IMG/VR virus record: IMGVR_UViG_3300006928_000096
Coordinates: 1-23,000 of that record
DNA length: 23,000 nt
Strand: one strand, 5' to 3'
DNA from: a virus
Each line of letters starts with the position of its first letter. Position 1 is the stretch's first letter. This document shows positions 21,393 through 23,000 of this stretch, one piece after another. Made by a program: the position numbers and the translations under genes. The notes below the pieces were generated by a model that was not told the origin of the DNA, searched no databases, and worked only from the letters and a program-made list of their open reading frames with translations.

Positions 21393-21694
21393 CTATCATA
21401 TCCTTCTTCATTTTGTTCTAATTCTTTTTCTAAGTTGGCTAAGGATCTCCAACAGATTTTAGCACTATGCCTAACTCCATCAGTATCTATTTTACCTGCT
21501 TCAAATAAATGCCTAGTAAGAGCATCTAATTCATCTGTACTTTTAGATCTATCCCAATGTAGAGGTTTATCTGGATGATGCTGCTGATTTCCTATATATG
21601 AAACCTTAGCTACTTCAGCTAGAGCTTTAGGAAAGTATTTTATTAATCCTGTATATATAGGTATCTGTTTTCTTTTGTCTTTATTAGTTTCCAT
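21389..21694 (-). CDS. DUF5664 (dATP/dGTP diphosphohydrolase-like) protein
   Basis: The protein has 101 residues from ATG at 21694, chosen because this ATG overlaps the upstream stop as TAATG; an earlier ATG at 21721 would add nine residues inside the upstream gene. Conserved-looking elements are IKYFPKALAEVAKVSYIGNQ, LHWDRSKSTDELDALTRHLF, then EAGKIDTDGVRHSAKICWRS and LANLEKELE. The order W.....D.ALTRHL...G..D..G.RH.A...W..L is that of the small all-helical family annotated as dATP/dGTP diphosphohydrolase in phages that remodel their nucleotide pools. Enzymatic activity here is inferred from the pattern only. Confidence 0.72.
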   Translation of the reverse strand: METNKDKRKQIPIYTGLIKYFPKALAEVAKVSYIGNQQHHPDKPLHWDRSKSTDELDALTRHLFEAGKIDTDGVRHSAKICWRSLANLEKELEQNEEGYDR

Positions 21695-22152
21695 TATAAA
21701 ACCTTTTCTTTCCAGGCCCATTCTCTCTGCATCAGATCTATTTTTTCTTTTACTTGAGGTTTTTTACTTTCAGGGATATTAGCAACTAATTTTACTAAAG
21801 GATCTTCTAATTTCTTTTTTAGATTATTACATTTAGTTTCTAACATATCTACCTTATTTATTTCATCCTGATCCTCCTCCATAAAATCAAACTCATTTAA
21901 GATCTTAATTATATTTTCATTTGTTTTATATATGTACCATTTCTTATAACTGTTTATTAGAGTAGCGTGATTTACAGCCCAGCCTTGAGAAGTGTAAAAC
22001 TTCTCCATTTTTTGCCATCTCATTTTTAATTTTTCTCTAAGTATATAACATAGTAATCCTCTATGCTCTATTACATTTCTTTTTCTAGTTTTTTCAAAAA
22101 GATTTATTCCTGATATTTCAGTAATTTTATTTGCTATATCTATTGCTTTCAT
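21694..22152 (-). CDS. DnaA-domain-IV-like helix-turn-helix protein
   Basis: The protein has 152 residues from ATG at 22152, which overlaps the exonuclease stop as ATGA; a start at 22179 would add nine residues inside the exonuclease gene. Residues about 22-72 (RKRNVIEHRGLLCYILREKL, then YTSQGWAVNHATLINSYKKW) follow the DnaA C-terminal layout: R.R.....R....Y+LRE.L, then a helix-turn-helix ending NHATL, the equivalent of DnaA's DH[ST]TV box. The ATPase domains are absent. The rest (about 90-152) is a charged helical tail with LETKCNNLKKKLEDPLVKLV. A role in origin recognition or regulation by mimicking DnaA is inferred. Confidence 0.65.
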   Translation of the reverse strand: MKAIDIANKITEISGINLFEKTRKRNVIEHRGLLCYILREKLKMRWQKMEKFYTSQGWAVNHATLINSYKKWYIYKTNENIIKILNEFDFMEEDQDEINKVDMLETKCNNLKKKLEDPLVKLVANIPESKKPQVKEKIDLMQREWAWKEKVL

Positions 22153-22859
22153 ATTCTTAATTTTAGTAAGTGATAACATTCTGAGTATTTTTCTTTGGCT
22201 TTACTTTTATATTCTTGTTTAAATAACTCATATAATTTCCTAGTATATTGGTATTTTGTTTTGCACCCTTTATAATATTTCTCTGCAAATTTAACTCCTT
22301 TACCTTTAAAGTAATTAACATTATCAGCAGAATCTCCAATAACACATTGAGAATAAAAATTATATAAAGCCTGATCTTCTGTTATATCATATATTTCTTT
22401 TTTTACATAATTATATATCATTGCTGGAAATTGTTTATAATCTTTATCTATTGATACTATTAAAACTTGATCTCTACCAACTTCATTTTTTATTCTATTC
22501 CAATTCGCAGCTACAAGATCATCTGTTTCTAATCCTCTTGTATATATACTATTATATGTTTTCTTTACAAAGTTATGTAGCTCATATAATAAAGGAGGTT
22601 TTTCTTGTTTCTTTCTATTTGCTTTATAAGTAGGAGTGATCATCTTTCTGAAATTTCCTGAAGATCCTGAGAATGTTAAAATGTTTTGAATATCAAAATG
22701 CTCATCAAGATCATTAATCATTTTCATAAATTGTTCTGAGTATTTATCTTGAGCATCTCTAATATCTCTATAATATATATCATCAGGTTTCTCTCCATTT
22801 ATTCTAGTTCTATAACAACTAGCAAAAATTAAAGAATCAGCATCAAATAAAATTGTCAT
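22149..22859 (-). CDS. 5'-3' exonuclease, FEN/T4 RNase H-like
   Basis: The protein has 236 residues. It is a flap/5'-3' nuclease acting in replication (primer removal) or recombination. Metal-ligand motifs are in order: LFDADSL (Asp6, Asp8), SGNFRKMITPTYKANRK (the helical arch with basic residues, 67-83), GLETDDLVA (Glu111, Asp113, Asp114), IVSIDKDYKQ (Asp138, Asp140) and IGDSADNV (Asp176, Asp179). After these, YFKGKGVKFAEKY stands where the helix-hairpin-helix GIPGIG is expected. The length is in the small-phage range. The gene is overlapped by the 44-residue gene upstream (17 nt) and the DnaA-like gene downstream, so the cluster is probably one operon. Confidence 0.85.
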   Translation of the reverse strand: MTILFDADSLIFASCYRTRINGEKPDDIYYRDIRDAQDKYSEQFMKMINDLDEHFDIQNILTFSGSSGNFRKMITPTYKANRKKQEKPPLLYELHNFVKKTYNSIYTRGLETDDLVAANWNRIKNEVGRDQVLIVSIDKDYKQFPAMIYNYVKKEIYDITEDQALYNFYSQCVIGDSADNVNYFKGKGVKFAEKYYKGCKTKYQYTRKLYELFKQEYKSKAKEKYSECYHLLKLRI

Positions 22860-22977
22860 ATAAAATATATAATAATGTTAATAATAAACCTATGATTGAT
22901 AAACAAGTAACCTTCATAGTTTCCCTATATTTTTTGTCAGACCTTCCCTGCCTTGACCTGTATTGCCTCTTTTTCAT
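22843..22977 (-). CDS. Small single-pass membrane protein at window edge
   Basis: ATG at 22977 gives 44 residues: a very basic N-terminus (MKKRQYRSRQGRSDKKYRE), then a hydrophobic stretch LSIIGLLLTLLYILY and a short end. TGA lies at 22843, 17 nt inside the exonuclease gene. The frame stays open upstream to the edge (VTDNQEV before the Met), so the gene may be longer. Basic N-terminus followed by one membrane helix suggests an N-in inner-membrane protein. No family recognised; a holin-like or regulatory membrane role cannot be excluded. Confidence 0.5.
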   Translation of the reverse strand: MKKRQYRSRQGRSDKKYRETMKVTCLSIIGLLLTLLYILYDNFI

Positions 22978-23000
22978 AACCTCTTGATTATCAGTTACTT

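Noticed and set aside
22163-22345. Minus-strand frame of 60 codons inside the exonuclease gene
   Set aside because: The exonuclease frame holds the metal-binding motifs across this region; the other frame has no recognisable pattern.
1-23000. Integrase, excisionase, repressor, insertion sequence or att site
   Set aside because: No transposase or recombinase motifs and no paired terminal repeats were seen, so lysogeny is not supported from this window.

Overview
The window is a piece of an AT-rich (about 30% GC) tailed-phage genome. Every supported gene lies on the minus strand, so transcription runs from high to low coordinates. Several features point to a virus of Bacteroidota, most likely Flavobacteriia and probably aquatic. 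The portal, XkdF-type protease, capsid and tail proteins are of the kind seen in Bacteroidota siphophages. Start codons lack good Shine-Dalgarno sequences. Signal peptides end in the flavobacterial pattern with Gln at +1. The left-end fiber carries YHD.SNSYI-type repeats common in marine phage contigs. These family assignments come from recognising motifs, not from database searches.

Right end, about 20.5-23 kb: a tightly overlapped replication/nucleotide cluster. It holds a small membrane protein at the edge, a FEN-type 5'-3' exonuclease, a stand-alone DnaA-domain-IV-like helix-turn-helix protein, a DUF5664 (dATP/dGTP diphosphohydrolase-like) protein and a PAPS-reductase-like PP-loop protein. 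At 19.1-20.5 kb lie the terminase small and large subunits. At 17.7-19.1 kb is a poorly understood stretch with three unassigned genes, a hairpin-rich gap and two strong terminators.

At 8.8-17.6 kb is the tail module. It opens with a tail-assembly chaperone that has a T10 slippery run. A -1 frameshift there adds an 86-residue domain, and the extension's stop codon overlaps the next start as ATGA. After a tail-completion-like protein come three envelope-targeted proteins: a membrane-anchored coiled coil, a secreted thioredoxin-like protein without CxxC, and a secreted beta-rich outer-membrane-like protein. A gp10-like protein, two large tail structural proteins, a 46-residue coupled gene and the tape measure follow.

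At 2.5-8.8 kb is the head module: XkdF-family protease, a small Cys-rich protein starting at GTG, scaffold-like protein, major capsid, tail tube, a neck-like protein, portal and connector. At 1-2.5 kb is a large repeat-built fiber cut by the window edge. Tail genes are therefore transcribed before head genes, and the portal comes after the capsid, which is not the usual order.

Intrinsic terminators follow the capsid gene, the tail-tube gene, the 54-residue gene and the 105-residue gene. A recurring intergenic motif (minus-strand TCGTTATA or a close variant) sits 5-28 nt upstream of five start codons and is a candidate phage promoter element. The most notable findings are the dual-coding frameshift region and the envelope-protein cassette inside the tail operon.
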